Shown here piece by piece: positions 11,285-21,414 of a stretch of DNA of 64,000 bases. Both the position numbers and the translations under genes were made by a program. Source of the stretch: Metellina segmentata (Eukaryota; Arthropoda; Arachnida; Araneae; Tetragnathidae). The DNA lies in assembly GCA_947359465.1 (NCBI GenBank), contig OX375874.1, forward strand, positions 96,171,172-96,235,171, written 5' to 3'. Within the stretch, counting starts at the first letter, position 1; every line of letters begins with the position of its first letter. The notes below the pieces were generated by a model. The model was not told where the DNA came from and did no database searches. It worked only from the letters and a program-made list of their open reading frames with translations.

Positions 11285-12290
11285 AGATATGAATCTCTGC
11301 ATTTTTTGCTGTTTTCCTCCTAATGCGTTTTCTAAGACTTTGATTATTTAAATTCAATCAAATTTACGAACTTAATTTGCAGCTTAACACACTAAATTCA
11401 CCTTCACTTCCATCAAGTTTGCACTTTTTCCCATAGCGTCGAACTTTTAAACGCAATTTTCTTAAAAAAGTGGTGCCGACGATGCAATTCTTAACATAAA
11501 AAAATTATTCCCTTGTTATTAAATTTAATTCTACAAAAAGTGCAAACTAATCTTCAATCCAATCTTCATTTGGTTTTTCATTCATGTAAATTCAATTTTC
11601 AGATGAAAAAAATAAATGTGATTTCGATTTCTTCTCTTCCTATCTTGCTCTAACTCGAAAACACTTCTGAGCTTATTTCAAAGCAATCTGGATAATAAAA
11701 ATGTCCAAATTTAAACTGTTATCAGTACGATATATCTTTTTGATGGAGTTTTTTCCCCCTTCCCAAACAGTATTTATAGGAAATGGAATTCATTCAAGAA
11801 CCAGCCAGTTTATTTAACACTTTCAAGAAAAGCGTTTTCACGAGAACATGCTACAAATTTCAACAGCCCAAAAAATAAATCTATTTCAAGAATAAAAAAC
11901 GAAATTTTAGCAAAATGCCAGTTTTTTTAATGAAAATTCTTAAAATTAATTTAAACTCTAAAGTGTTGTGACTTTTAATATCTGATATAGAAATTTTAAA
12001 GAAACAATTTGGCTTATTTCCTTCTTTCCGCTATATTTCGCATCACAACTTTTCGGCAACTTATTCTTTAAAGTTTCCGTATTCTCTCGAGTAAAATTAT
12101 TAGTATTTTTAAGCTTAGTCTATTTTTAGATATACTATATCACAATGCTTACATTAACAATTTCAAATTAATTAATTCTTTCTTCGGCAAATTCAACTTA
12201 AATTTTATTCTACAGAAGTCATAGCAACTGGTTAAAAAATTTTGCAAATACAAGCCATTTTTTTTTTAAATTTGTAACATACTGCCATGC
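11285..12290. other. AT-rich DNA, nothing recognised
   Basis: AT-rich sequence with homopolymer runs. No reading frame of note, no repeat shared with other parts of the window and no RNA-like structure was recognised. Confidence 0.5.
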
Positions 12291-12291
12291 T

Positions 12292-12365
12292 AGTCAACTG
12301 ACCTGATAGATGAGAGATCGGTTGCACAAGCTCTCAGTTCGAATCCTGGATGAAGATGCAAGTTC
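12292..12365 (+). other. tRNA-like segment, probably a SINE head
   Basis: An A-box-like stretch (tagtcaactgacc) is followed about 40 bases later by a good B box (agttcgaatcctgg). The acceptor arms do not pair convincingly, so I do not call a functional tRNA. It is probably the head of another tRNA-derived SINE or a tRNA pseudogene. Confidence 0.45.
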
Positions 12366-12889
12366 TAATAAGGCATTTATCAAAGAGGAAATATAAAAAT
12401 AGCGACCGATGGCAACGTTTTATGTGCCCAGTATCATGTGACCAAAACTAGTATTAACTCATCAAAGGGAATCCTATCACCCGAAGTTTTTACTTCTTGA
12501 GTTATTTTGTTCCAAGACTACAAATTAAAGAGTACTTAAGCGATAGAATTAATCTCTCTATATTAAAAAAAATGCTACCGCCGCCGCAGCATTGAAAACT
12601 GTGTTGTTTAGCTCGATTCTTAGACGGTTTCCCGAGAAAGTACTGATCGTAAAAAAACAAAATTAACATGGTTTGTTCTTCATCGTGTTCTATGGACAAT
12701 TGTAAAGATCTTTTTCCGATGCGACTATTAGTTTAGGGTTTATTAAGTGTCAAAATTGAAAAAGCGAAGTTTCTTCCGCGAGTGAGCAAAACACATACAA
12801 ATTTTTAGTCTTCAGCCGTGAGTTTTTTTTAAAGTCTACCTCTCAACGTAAATTTTTGCAGCACGTCGAGTTTTTTTTTTAAATTTCAA

Positions 12890-13430
12890 TTTGGTTCTTG
12901 ATCATATTTTTTTGAAATTCGGGGAAAATCGGGACATTTTTGTTACTTTTTTAAAAACTGCTGTATCTATATCTTATTACTATTAGTTTTAATTTTTAAA
13001 ATATCACAGTATACTTCAGAATGTACTCTTTCTTACGGTACTATTATTTTTGAAATCGGTTAATAATTAAATTGGATGCGATCAAAAGTTGGTCATACAA
13101 AATTCGGAATCTTTGGATATTTTCGCTACTTTTTGTTAAAACCGTTATATCTACAGCAAATACCATTATTTTTTCAATTCGAGAACATCACTGAATACAT
13201 TACAATACACTCTTTCTTATGGTACAATTATATTTTAAATGGGCTTATAAATAAAATCGATGCAATTAAAAGTGGGTCATACAATTTTCGGAACTTTCAC
13301 AGATCGTAATTTCCGATACAAAACTAAAACTGTCATATCTATATCATGTTACTCTTAGTTTTTAATTTTGAAAATATCGCATTATACCCCAGAATATACA
13401 TTTTCCCGTAGTTTACCTAAAATATTGGGA
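12890..13430. repeat. Degenerate satellite, period about 180 bp
   Basis: Three diverged units can be aligned by 'ttcggggaaaatcggg' (12918), 'ttcggaatctttggat' (13099) and 'ttcggaactttcaca' (13279). Each is followed by '...tatatctatatc...ttactattagttttaatttt' and 'tacactctttcttatggtac'. The spacing is about 180 bp. The divergence suggests an old array without recent homogenisation. Confidence 0.7.
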
Positions 13431-13539
13431 CGTCAGACACTTCACCGCTTCTGAATAATTTATCTTCTCTGGTTCACATGCATAAATGCATATACGATAC
13501 GAAAAGCGTCACTGGCTGAATCTCCTATTAACCACAGTA

Positions 13540-14330
13540 GCTTTTACTTCAATGAGGGAGTGACCAATGCATTCCATTCCAAGACCATAATGAAGATTAA
13601 TAAAGCGGCCCTCTCAGCGTTACGTTTTCATTACTACCTCCACCCTCAGCACGTTCCTCCGCTGCGATCTATCAAACCTTAAACAAATCGGAATGTATCA
13701 CTGCTCGTAATTTACGACCTTATTGCTCCAGCAGTGTGTTTATCTTCCATTCATAACAGCAAAGCGAATTGTCTCCCAACACACTGCGATTGCGGGTGTC
13801 TCGGCCACACATCAGATCCTCCTCTATCGGAACGCCAGCGACCACAATATCCGTGTCCGGAGCCCTGCAAATCCATTGTTAATGAGGAAAGGGATATCCA
13901 CGTGTCACTTAGATCCCCTCCCTCCCGCTTCCTGGTGGGTGGTGGAGGCAGGGGTGTCCGCCATGTATCTTGCTGTTCCCGTCTGGATGCTGTGGGCAGC
14001 TTGCTTTGACAAGCGCGTAATGCAGCTGGGGCAGCTACGTGAGATGCGCTTTTTGATGGAGCACGGGGTGTATTGGAGAGTTTTTCCTCGTTGCTGTCTC
14101 TATCCCCCATTGCATTGCTGGGGACGAAGCGGCGTCTGGAATTTCCGAAGTTCTATAGCCGAATGTTGAGCCTTCGGGAAATCGACATTAGGATCCGAAA
14201 ACAAGAATTTCGTTTTGCTTCGTATTGAGATTGGGGGAATTCATCCAGATTTGAATCTCTTCGGTGCGGCGATCTGATTCATCAATTCATACTGCTCCCA
14301 TTTATCTAGCCTAATATTCCGGTTCGTATT
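13540..14330. other. GC-rich unique island with overlapping ORFs
   Basis: Base composition shifts clearly to GC here. Open frames exist on both strands: 148 codons plus (13723-14169), 91 codons plus (13734-14009) and 119 codons minus (14110-13751). Frames in all these directions are a usual effect of high GC. None carries a motif I recognise, and no clear splice sites bound one frame. It could be a 5' exon or promoter-proximal region. Confidence 0.35.
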
Positions 14331-14367
14331 TGTAAACGTCTCAGGTTTTAAACTTTAAAATCGTTTG

Positions 14368-14688
14368 CAATTTAGTAATTTTTAATTAAAGTCGTACTGG
14401 AGCAACACAACGGGCTATTGGCGACGGTTCCCTTAAGGGAAAGATCCGAGGATAGGACCTCGTAATTTTGAACCACGGTCAGATGACGAAGCAACATCTG
14501 AGCTGGCACCCCACTTTCCAAACTTCCACCCCAACCCAACGTGAGGACTTTCGGTCACGACAGATTGAAGGTGCACCAGCCGCCTCTATACCATACGCTT
14601 ACAAACATCCATGCCCGGACCCGGATTCGAACCAGGAACCTTCCGATCCAGAGGCTAACATCTTAATCACTATACCGGTGGGTCGACC
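14368..14688 (-). mobile_element. SINE-A, complete, with target-site duplication
   Basis: The minus strand starts with the tRNA-like head (A box from 'tatagtgatt', B box GGTTCGAATCC at about 14622) and runs through the body to the tail near 'cgactttaatt'. It is flanked by TAAAATCGTTTG (14356-14367) and TAAAATTGTTTG (14689-14700), a 12-bp duplication with one mismatch. This supports LINE-mediated insertion of a unit of about 320 bp. Confidence 0.9.
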
Positions 14689-15114
14689 TAAAATTGTTTG
14701 AGCCTTCAAGTACCTTCAATAGCGGATAAAATAATTTTTTGAGATGGTGGGAGTGGAGAAATTCTGTGCAATAAACTTTACGCCAAGCTCAACTTTACAT
14801 CAGTAAAAATCAGATTGATACTACATTAGAACTATAGACGTACAATTTAAGTGGATTGAGCATTGCTATTGAAAGTTGCTTCAAAAAGTTAGAGCAACGA
14901 CGTGTCGACTAGTAGTCACATGACTGCTCTGAAAAATTGACTTGGTTGGTTGATTTGGCATCGTATTGCCTCGTTTGGCGATACAGCTATGACAGGGCAA
15001 GTGTGTGAATGTTCCCACTTCTTTAAAGTTGTGACCAATTGCCAAAGTCTACTATCACTCAAGTCGCGCACATGAGATGATGAATCAATGGATGATCATC
15101 ATCTCACCAATCAG

Positions 15115-15312
15115 ATGATGGATGTTCGTTTCCACCAGGCAGACGAAAGTATTCCACATGCAGGTCAGTGTGACCATCGAGCGAGATCACTGCCCAAACC
15201 ATTCCACCAACTCTGTTGCTGTGTCTTTCAACAATGTTGGATGGGTTGTACCTGGTGCGTTGTTCCCTCCAAATCAGCAGACGCGCCCTGAATCGTTCTC
15301 CAGTATTAACCT
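15115..15312 (-). pseudogene. Tc1-like transposase fragment
   Basis: The minus strand encodes about 65 uninterrupted codons containing IWREQRTRYNPSNIVER and GGMVWAVISLDGHTDLHV. These match the segment between the first and second catalytic aspartates of Tc1-type DDE transposases. The catalytic residues themselves are not in the surviving piece. It belongs to a different subfamily from the Tc1 copies at 10.6, 20.8, 28 and 48 kb. No terminal repeats were found. Confidence 0.75.
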
Positions 15313-16079
15313 AGACTTGTTTGTGAAGAGTACAGAAGCCCATTGCTGTCTGGTCCAGGAAACATTGGGACAACCTCATTTTCCTCCAACCGACCGACCG
15401 CCACAATAACGAATCGGGTATACGACTTCTCCTAGACATTGCTAAACACTCCTGGATATTGTCAACGAAATTGCCCAAAACAAATTGAAGCTCAACAATC
15501 ATACGCAAAACTCACACACGAAGTTACCAAAGTTTGATTTTTGAACATTTTATAAAGCGTCCAATTCTTTAAAATAAAAGTGGTGACTACCGTTTTTTGC
15601 AGGAGTGTTCTTAAAGTTCGTTACTTTATCATTCATATAAACTATGAATTTTATTATTACTGCAATTTCTTTAATGGTGAGCTTCGAAAAACATCCTGTA
15701 CCTTAACTTTTGGAGGGCAGTGAATATTACTATTACAATGTTAGGTCATTTTGTATTGGTGGTACTTGTGTTGCAAGTTCACACACCACAATATTCATCT
15801 TCCAAAATTTAGCAGTGGTTGAATTCTACAGATTCTAGTACTAGTTAATAGATTATTATTTACGTGAGTGCTGTATTATGATTATGGTTATGTCTCAAAA
15901 AAAGTACTTTGTTTCATATCGGTTGTACTATTTATCTCTATGGTTGTACTGTTATATTGTTCTGTATCGAAACTTCATTTTCACAGTGGTAGCTAAAAAA
16001 ACATAATACACCCCCTCCAGAATTTCGCAGTGGTTGAATTCGTTATCCCCTTACTCTACGACTTTGAGAGGGCCAAACC

Positions 16080-16205
16080 TCGTTTGGCGCAGTTTTGTTA
16101 AATATGGCCCTTGCACCATAAAACCAAACACAACCAACCATACTTCCACCATAAACCCAAACAAATATGATTGGTTGGGTTTTATTGTGTAAGGGCCATT
16201 GTACC
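16080..16205. mobile_element. Two SINE-B 3' ends in inverted orientation
   Basis: A plus-oriented SINE-B end ('ttggcgcag...aaatatggcccttgcaccataaaaccaaacacaaccaa', 16090-16140) is followed by a minus-oriented end ('ttggttgggttttattgtgtaagggccat', 16172-16200). The two can fold back on each other. Both are truncated. Confidence 0.55.
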
Positions 16206-16464
16206 CTAACAAATGAAGAGTCGGGGGGGAAAACCATTTATGCCCATTTTTTGTTAATATTGAACTAATAATGCCATCTAATGGACAATAGCAATAGCTT
16301 CTACGTTATAAATCGCTTTGGGAGAAAAAGTATTCATGTCTGTAAAACTAACAGAGGAAAGACACTGTATACTGGGGGAAAACAACGGAAACACAAACAA
16401 AACATTCATTTTTCTCAAAATTCATGTCAACGGACATGAATGGTTTTTCCCCCTTGGTCTTCAA

Positions 16465-16915
16465 ATGTGTTTGGTTGCGTTTTATAGTGAAAGGATCCTA
16501 TTTGACAAAGCTACGCCAAACGTCAAGTAAACAAGGAAACACACAAGGAAAGCTTTACCGACACAGAAAAGAGAAATACTCCCCGAGAGTAATCTATATC
16601 GTGGCAAGAATGGAATCTACAACTCTTAGGTTGCTAACGCAACGGGCAACCCATCTGGTAGTTGATAGGAAGTGGAATCAACATCGCACTGGAGCAAGAG
16701 AACGGACTATTGGGGACGTTTCGAGAACAAACCAAAAGGAAAAGCCCGAGGAGGACACCACGTAAGTTTGATCCACGGTCAGAGGAGGTCACACCTGATC
16801 TGGCACCTCATTCTCCAAAGTTCAACACCACATCGTGAGAACATTTGAGGCCACGACGGTCTATGGTTGGATCGAGTTTCAAGCTTCTAATCCTCTGGTT
16901 GCTAATCCCTGCCTT
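16465..16915 (-). mobile_element. SINE-B then SINE-A, both diverged
   Basis: 16465-16675 has the SINE-B order (ggttgcgttttatagtg, caaagctacgccaaacgtcaagtaa) and a decayed tRNA-like end. 16680-16915 is a diverged SINE-A of the second head type, read on the minus strand (actggagcaagagaacgg at its 3' end, 'ttggatcgagtttcaag' over the B box). No duplications were identified. Confidence 0.6.
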
Positions 16916-17563
16916 CCAACAGAGCTAACACGACCCTGAAGTAAAATGTTTACTTTTAGTTAAGCCTTAAAAGTATAACAACGCCGTTATCCTAAACATA
17001 ATAATTTTCTCATGCATTGCATACATACCATGGTACACCCGTTTTCCTTCCAAAACGGTACAAATTATCGTTACAATTCCTTACCGTGCATCATCAATTT
17101 TCTCATCGAATTCTGAGTAAATTTGTAAGTTTATCCCAGAGTTATATCCATGTTTTAGATGAAAATCGTGCCGAAATTGGAAACTAAACACTTTATTGAA
17201 GCACTACATCTAGAATAAAGCGTACGTAAGCTACATAACATTTCCTTATATAAAAAAGATTTGGATGTTATCCCTCACTCTAAGACTTTAGATAAATCGA
17301 GAGGGCTCAATCTCACTGGAAATTAAGTGCCCCCATACCAATAAATGGTCAATTCAATCCTGCTTCATCCTCGTTCCTCGATCTTATCCAAACTTGTTGT
17401 CCAAACTGCCTGCATCGGGGCAGTCAAATCTTGACCGTAACTAAAATTACAGCTTTTTTATTGAGGCATTAAAAGGTCCCCGGGTCTCGCATTTCCTTTT
17501 ACGATTACAATGTCTCGGTGCTATCACATGCAGCTCGTATTGCTTGAGAAGTCTGAGAAACGA

Positions 17564-17758
17564 AGGGCTAGACGAAATGTTTTGAACAATACCTTACTAT
17601 CCAAGTCTGTGGTGAAAACTATTAAAATAATTAGACTTGGAGACTGTTAAAAGAGCTTAAAAAACACGATTAAAGTCGGGCTAGTCGAAATGTTTTGCAC
17701 AATACCTTAGAATCTAAGTCTGTGGTGAAAACTATATAATAATTAGACTTGGAGACCA
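17564..17758. repeat. Tandem duplication, about 114 bp, two copies
   Basis: Two imperfect copies start with 'gggctag' at 17564 and 17678 and end with 'aattagacttggaga'. They differ by several substitutions. No coding content is evident. Confidence 0.75.
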
Positions 17759-17881
17759 TGACAAGATTAAATTGACCCTGTTACGCAAGGCAGTTCAGAT
17801 GCGGCCAGATTATATATAATTGTCATCAAACATGAGTCTTCTAATTTCTGGGGTCGTTTATTAAATGAAGTACAAAATTGA

Positions 17882-18333
17882 GAGCCGCGGTAGCTCAGTC
17901 AGTAAAGCGTCGGGCTCGCATCAGAAGGGTTGTGGGTTCTGTCCTCGGCGGAGCCTGCAATTCTGATGATTGCGAGATCGGCGCTTCGACCTGGCTAAAG
18001 ACCGTCGTGTTCACTAATGGTGGCTGAGGCACGTTAAATAGGTCGTGGTCACAAAGTCCCCCATGTTCCCATACCAAATCAATACATCTGGGGGTACCTG
18101 ATCAGGGGGTTATCGGCCTCTGATTGAGATCTAAATTACTATATGTATGAGTGAATGAATGTATGAAAGGGACCATCCTGTAAAACGGATGTGTCATGTA
18201 TGTCGAGCAAAGACGGATTTCCTCCCAATGGGGCTCAATAACATGGAAGGCGCACCCCACTCGCCTCTTGCCGTCTTCGACGGGCCTGGCACTCCTCCGG
18301 TCTGCCAGTGTAGGCATAAGAAACAACAACAAC
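17882..18333 (+). mobile_element. SINE-D, complete, 13-bp target-site duplication
   Basis: The 5' end is tRNA-like, with A box 'tagctcagtcagtaaagcg' and B box 'gggttctgtcctc'. A body of about 380 bp with a GC-rich 3' part follows, ending in an AACAACAACAAC tail. The perfect repeat AGTACAAAATTGA flanks it at 17869-17881 and 18334-18346. This is the only copy of the family in the window. Its intact duplication suggests a relatively recent insertion. Open frames inside it are incidental. Confidence 0.9.
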
Positions 18334-18599
18334 AGTACAAAATTGAAACGGCTAGCAAGTGCGACAGATAAAAAATCAGACGGATCGACCATTATTTACT
18401 AAGATTACACTAATACCTCACCATTAATTTATTACAAAACACATCTTGCATGCTTTGCAATTATTGAAAACTAATTGGTATCTTACACAGATGATGCAAA
18501 TATTAAAAATTATACGAAAGTCTAGTTCAATGAATGCCTTAGTATGCTCAATAGTCGTTATGTATTCTTTCACTTTAAAATTCGACACCTACCTATAGT

Positions 18600-18760
18600 G
18601 GTCATAGCGTTTGACATCCAGTAAGGTCATGGGCTCGAAACCCGGTTTGTAAGCGCATGGATGTTAGTGATTGTACCTCATATAAATAAAGGTTGCTTAC
18701 CCATTGGGTACCTTCGCAGAATAGTTCGCTTTTTGTAGTGCCGAAAAGGTCAGTCAGTGG
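18600..18760 (+). mobile_element. Diverged tRNA-derived SINE fragment
   Basis: A B-box-like 'gggctcgaaacccgg' at about 18632 is followed by 'gcgcatggatgttagtgattgtacctcat', which resembles the body of the SINE-A2 type seen at 25010 and 59605. The head is decayed and no boundaries were found. Confidence 0.45.
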
Positions 18761-18879
18761 TCGTAGTATTTAAAAATATTTTTTTAATTCATTTGGAGAC
18801 CTAAAGCGAATAGTCGAAATTCGTACCAGATTCAGGTTTTAATAAATATATTGTAAAACACCGTTTGATTCATGAAAAT

Positions 18880-19140
18880 TAGCAACCGGAGGGTTGCAAG
18901 TTCGAATCCAACCAAAGACCGTCATGTACGAGTGGGACTGGTACATGTTAAATCTGCCGTAGCCTCAAATGCCCACATGTTGGCGTGGTGACGAAGTTTG
19001 TAGATCGGGTTGACAAATCAGTTGTCCTCGTCATCTGACTGTGGTTCAAAATTACGTGGTGTTGTGCTCGATCTTTCTCTTCGAGATTGATCCCGGACCG
19101 TCACCAATAGCCCGTCGTGTTGCTCCAATGTGACGTTAAT
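18880..19140 (+). mobile_element. SINE-A copy, second head type
   Basis: The head 'agcaaccggagggttgcaagttcgaatccaacc' contains the B box. It is followed by the body ('gactggtacatgttaaatctgccgtagcctcaaatgcccac') and the common SINE-A tail ending 'cgttgctccaatgtgacgttaattt'. The same head type is found at 4425-4757 (minus) and 41655-42420 (plus). Confidence 0.75.
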
Positions 19141-19197
19141 TTCATGCCTACGTAAATTATCCTACCTTTATTAATGAGAAGATTAGATAAGGTAATT

Positions 19198-19515
19198 TTA
19201 ATTAACATCGTACCAGAGCAACACAGCGGGCTATTGACGACAGACCGGGACCAATATCCTAAGGGAAAGATTCCAAGGACAACATCACGTAGTTTTGAAC
19301 CACGGTCAGATGACGACGCAACACCTGAGCTGGCACCCTACACTCCAAACTTCCACATCAACCCAACGTGAGGACTTTCGGCCACGACAGATTTAAGATG
19401 CAGCAGCAGCCGCCTCTACACCATATGATTACAAATATTCATGCACTGATCCAAATTCGAACCAGAAACCTTCCGATCCAGAGGCTAACTTCTTCAGCAC
19501 CAGACCGATGGGTGG
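19198..19515 (-). mobile_element. SINE-A copy
   Basis: The minus-strand SINE-A has its tail at 19198-19260 ('attaacatcgtaccagagcaacacagcgggctattgacgac'), its body in the middle and its tRNA-like head at the right (reversed B box 'aattcgaaccagaaacc' at about 19454). It lies just upstream, in plus coordinates, of the IRSp53-like exon. It is therefore in the intron 3' of that exon. Confidence 0.75.
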
Positions 19516-19661
19516 GCTGAGGAAGGATCAGAAAACACTCGTGCATGAAACACTTTCTCGCCAATGGTTGTAGAAATGAGTGTGAAAGTAATATAAATCG
19601 TATCACCAATTTTCACCTTACAGCAGAAAAGCAGGTGATGCATTCAATGGCAACCACTTAC

Positions 19662-19754
19662 CTATATCCGTACAGCCACCCCAGGTTCCTTGATGGGCGT
19701 GACGAGCTAATTTACCCAGAGCATCGATATATGCTTTAGAAGCCGCCACTGCAC
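19662..19754 (-). CDS. IRSp53: Internal exon, I-BAR domain, IRSp53/BAIAP2 family
   Basis: Read on the minus strand, the intron ends in a T-rich acceptor (tttattttgtag). The exon is 93 bp and is followed by a strong donor (GTAAGT). In frame it has two bases of a split codon, 30 codons and one base, so both flanking introns are phase 1. The encoded peptide contains AVAASKAYIDALGKLARHA and QGTWGGCTDIG. This fits the part of the IMD/I-BAR helix bundle of insect IRSp53-like proteins that ends in 'NAQQGTWGG..DIG'. These proteins bind curved plasma membrane and link Rac and Cdc42 to actin through an SH3 domain. No other exon of the gene was found, so introns here exceed the window on at least one side. 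Identity rests on remembered family similarity. Confidence 0.85.
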
Positions 19755-20840
19755 CTACAAAATAAATAACGTAATAAGAAAATTATGTATTATAAGGATT
19801 CAATTTACGTTTCTAGTAAGTATAGAGATTGAAGTAGGCAAAAAATTTGAAAATAAAGTCTCAACAATAACTATTTTTTCTTTTGCAAATTTATTGTAAA
19901 TATTCGTTTTTGCTTGTTTACAGCAACGTGTGGTAGATGTGGGGGGGAAACACGGGCTAATGCCCCTCAGTCTAAAGGGAAATTTATCTGGAGTACACAT
20001 ATTGGTGTAGTTTTTCTTTTCGTTAACCTTTACCCTACCGCAGGTAGACAATTGTTACCACTACGATTTCGTTTACACCAGCTGCATGGTATAGATCTAT
20101 GTACGGTGGATGTTATCCCCTCTTAAATGACCGCTGGCATCGATCACCATTTACGAGCTGTCAGCGACCGACCTTCTAGAGGATCTCCTTTGGTTCGGGG
20201 TACCCTGTCGAACGTGAGGTGTGAACGCTTTGGGGTGGAGGAATGCAGAAGGTCGCTCTGGTGATATACGCTACACAATACGTCGTACATGCCACTCAAG
20301 GCTCTATCACTCGTTAGGTAATTAGGCAAGGGGGTTGGACATATGCAGTCGAAAGAGCCGTTCCTGGAGACGATTGAAAAAATCTAAGTGCGCAGCGTAA
20401 AGGTTAATATTGAGGTAGGTTGGGACTTGGAAGTCGAATGGTGGAGATTGGGTTGAAAGGAAACCTTGAATATCGTTGGTGGTAGAATTCAGGCGCAGGC
20501 TTTTTGAGAAGATGTCTGGTGTAAGATTGCACAATCGATGGAGAGTCATTGAAAGGGACAGTTGGAATTTGACAAAGAAATATAATTTGGAGTTAGGTTT
20601 TAGTTCATAGTGGCTCTGGCCCGATTTTTAAATTATGGTCTACGGTAATCTGGGGATTTGTAATTTGGCTTCATTTGTTGTATAAGCGGAGTGCGATGTG
20701 TTGTTCAGTGAAAAAATCCATCTTCCTCTTAACGTCAATGAATACACTTAAATTACATCATACATGTATGAATACAAATATCAACCTATTGAATGATCAC
20801 ATTCTAATCATATCTTTGGTTGGGTATTTGCATCTCTATG
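19755..20840. other. Intron-like DNA with unrecognised minus-strand frames
   Basis: This region precedes the exon on the minus strand and should be intron. Two adjacent minus-strand frames overlap slightly (20549-20322, 75 codons; 20329-20144, 61 codons) in a GC-richer patch. I recognise no domain in them. They could be a decayed element or chance. No splice pair joins them convincingly. Confidence 0.3.
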
Positions 20841-20842
20841 TA

Positions 20843-21411
20843 CACTACACTACAATAATTGACCGGACAGGAAGAGATATGATGGTATAAGAGAAAGAAT
20901 ACATGATTTAATAGGGGGATGGTCCCCCACGTGCTCCAATTCCACTAGCAACCCTTCTGGGCATACTTTCAACAAGGTTTTGATACACTGCTATGGGTAT
21001 TTGTGTCCATTCCTGCTGCAAGAATGTCGCCAGCTCGGCTGTACATTTCGGACGTTGTTCCCTGGTCCGTAAGCGTCGCTCTAACTCGTCCCACAAATGT
21101 ACTATTGGGCTTAGGTCGGGACTCTGAGCAAGCCAAGTAAGATGTTTTACATCCATACCTTGATACCACTGTTTGACAGAGGCTGCAACATGACATGGAT
21201 CGCTGTCGTCATGGTAGTAACATTCGTCCGTTCCATAAAATTTCCAGAGCGTAGGAAGAACCTGATTGTCCAAAAAGTTTATGTTACCGTCGTCGTTCAA
21301 TTTACCAAGAACATGCTAAAGTCCCAGGCCATACCACTAAAAACACCCCCAAACAAGTAGTTGGATTTTATGCAAATCCGCTGGTGTCCGGTCCATTATT
21401 GTAGGGTAGTG
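20843..21411 (-). mobile_element. Internally deleted Tc1-like element
   Basis: Terminal inverted repeats are based on CACTACCCTACAATAATGGA, and TA is duplicated on both sides (20841-20842 and 21412-21413). The minus strand has an intact 130-codon frame (21300-20908) for the second half of a Tc1 transposase. It contains DNQVLPTLWKFYGTDE, HDDSDPCHVA around the second catalytic Asp, and SPDLSPIVHLWDELERRL, where the expected catalytic Glu is Val. It ends MPRRVASGIGARGG. The N-terminal DNA-binding half is absent. With the missing half and the Glu to Val change it cannot be an active transposase. Confidence 0.9.
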
Positions 21412-21414
21412 TAT

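Noticed and set aside
13723..14169. 148-codon ORF as a protein-coding gene
   Set aside because: Other frames on both strands are equally open over the same GC-rich DNA, and no motif favours one.
17080..17125. Minus-strand micro-exon bounded by 'tttactcag' and 'gtaagg'
   Set aside because: Only about 31 bp, with no similarity to the I-BAR gene. Splice-like sequences of this kind are expected by chance.
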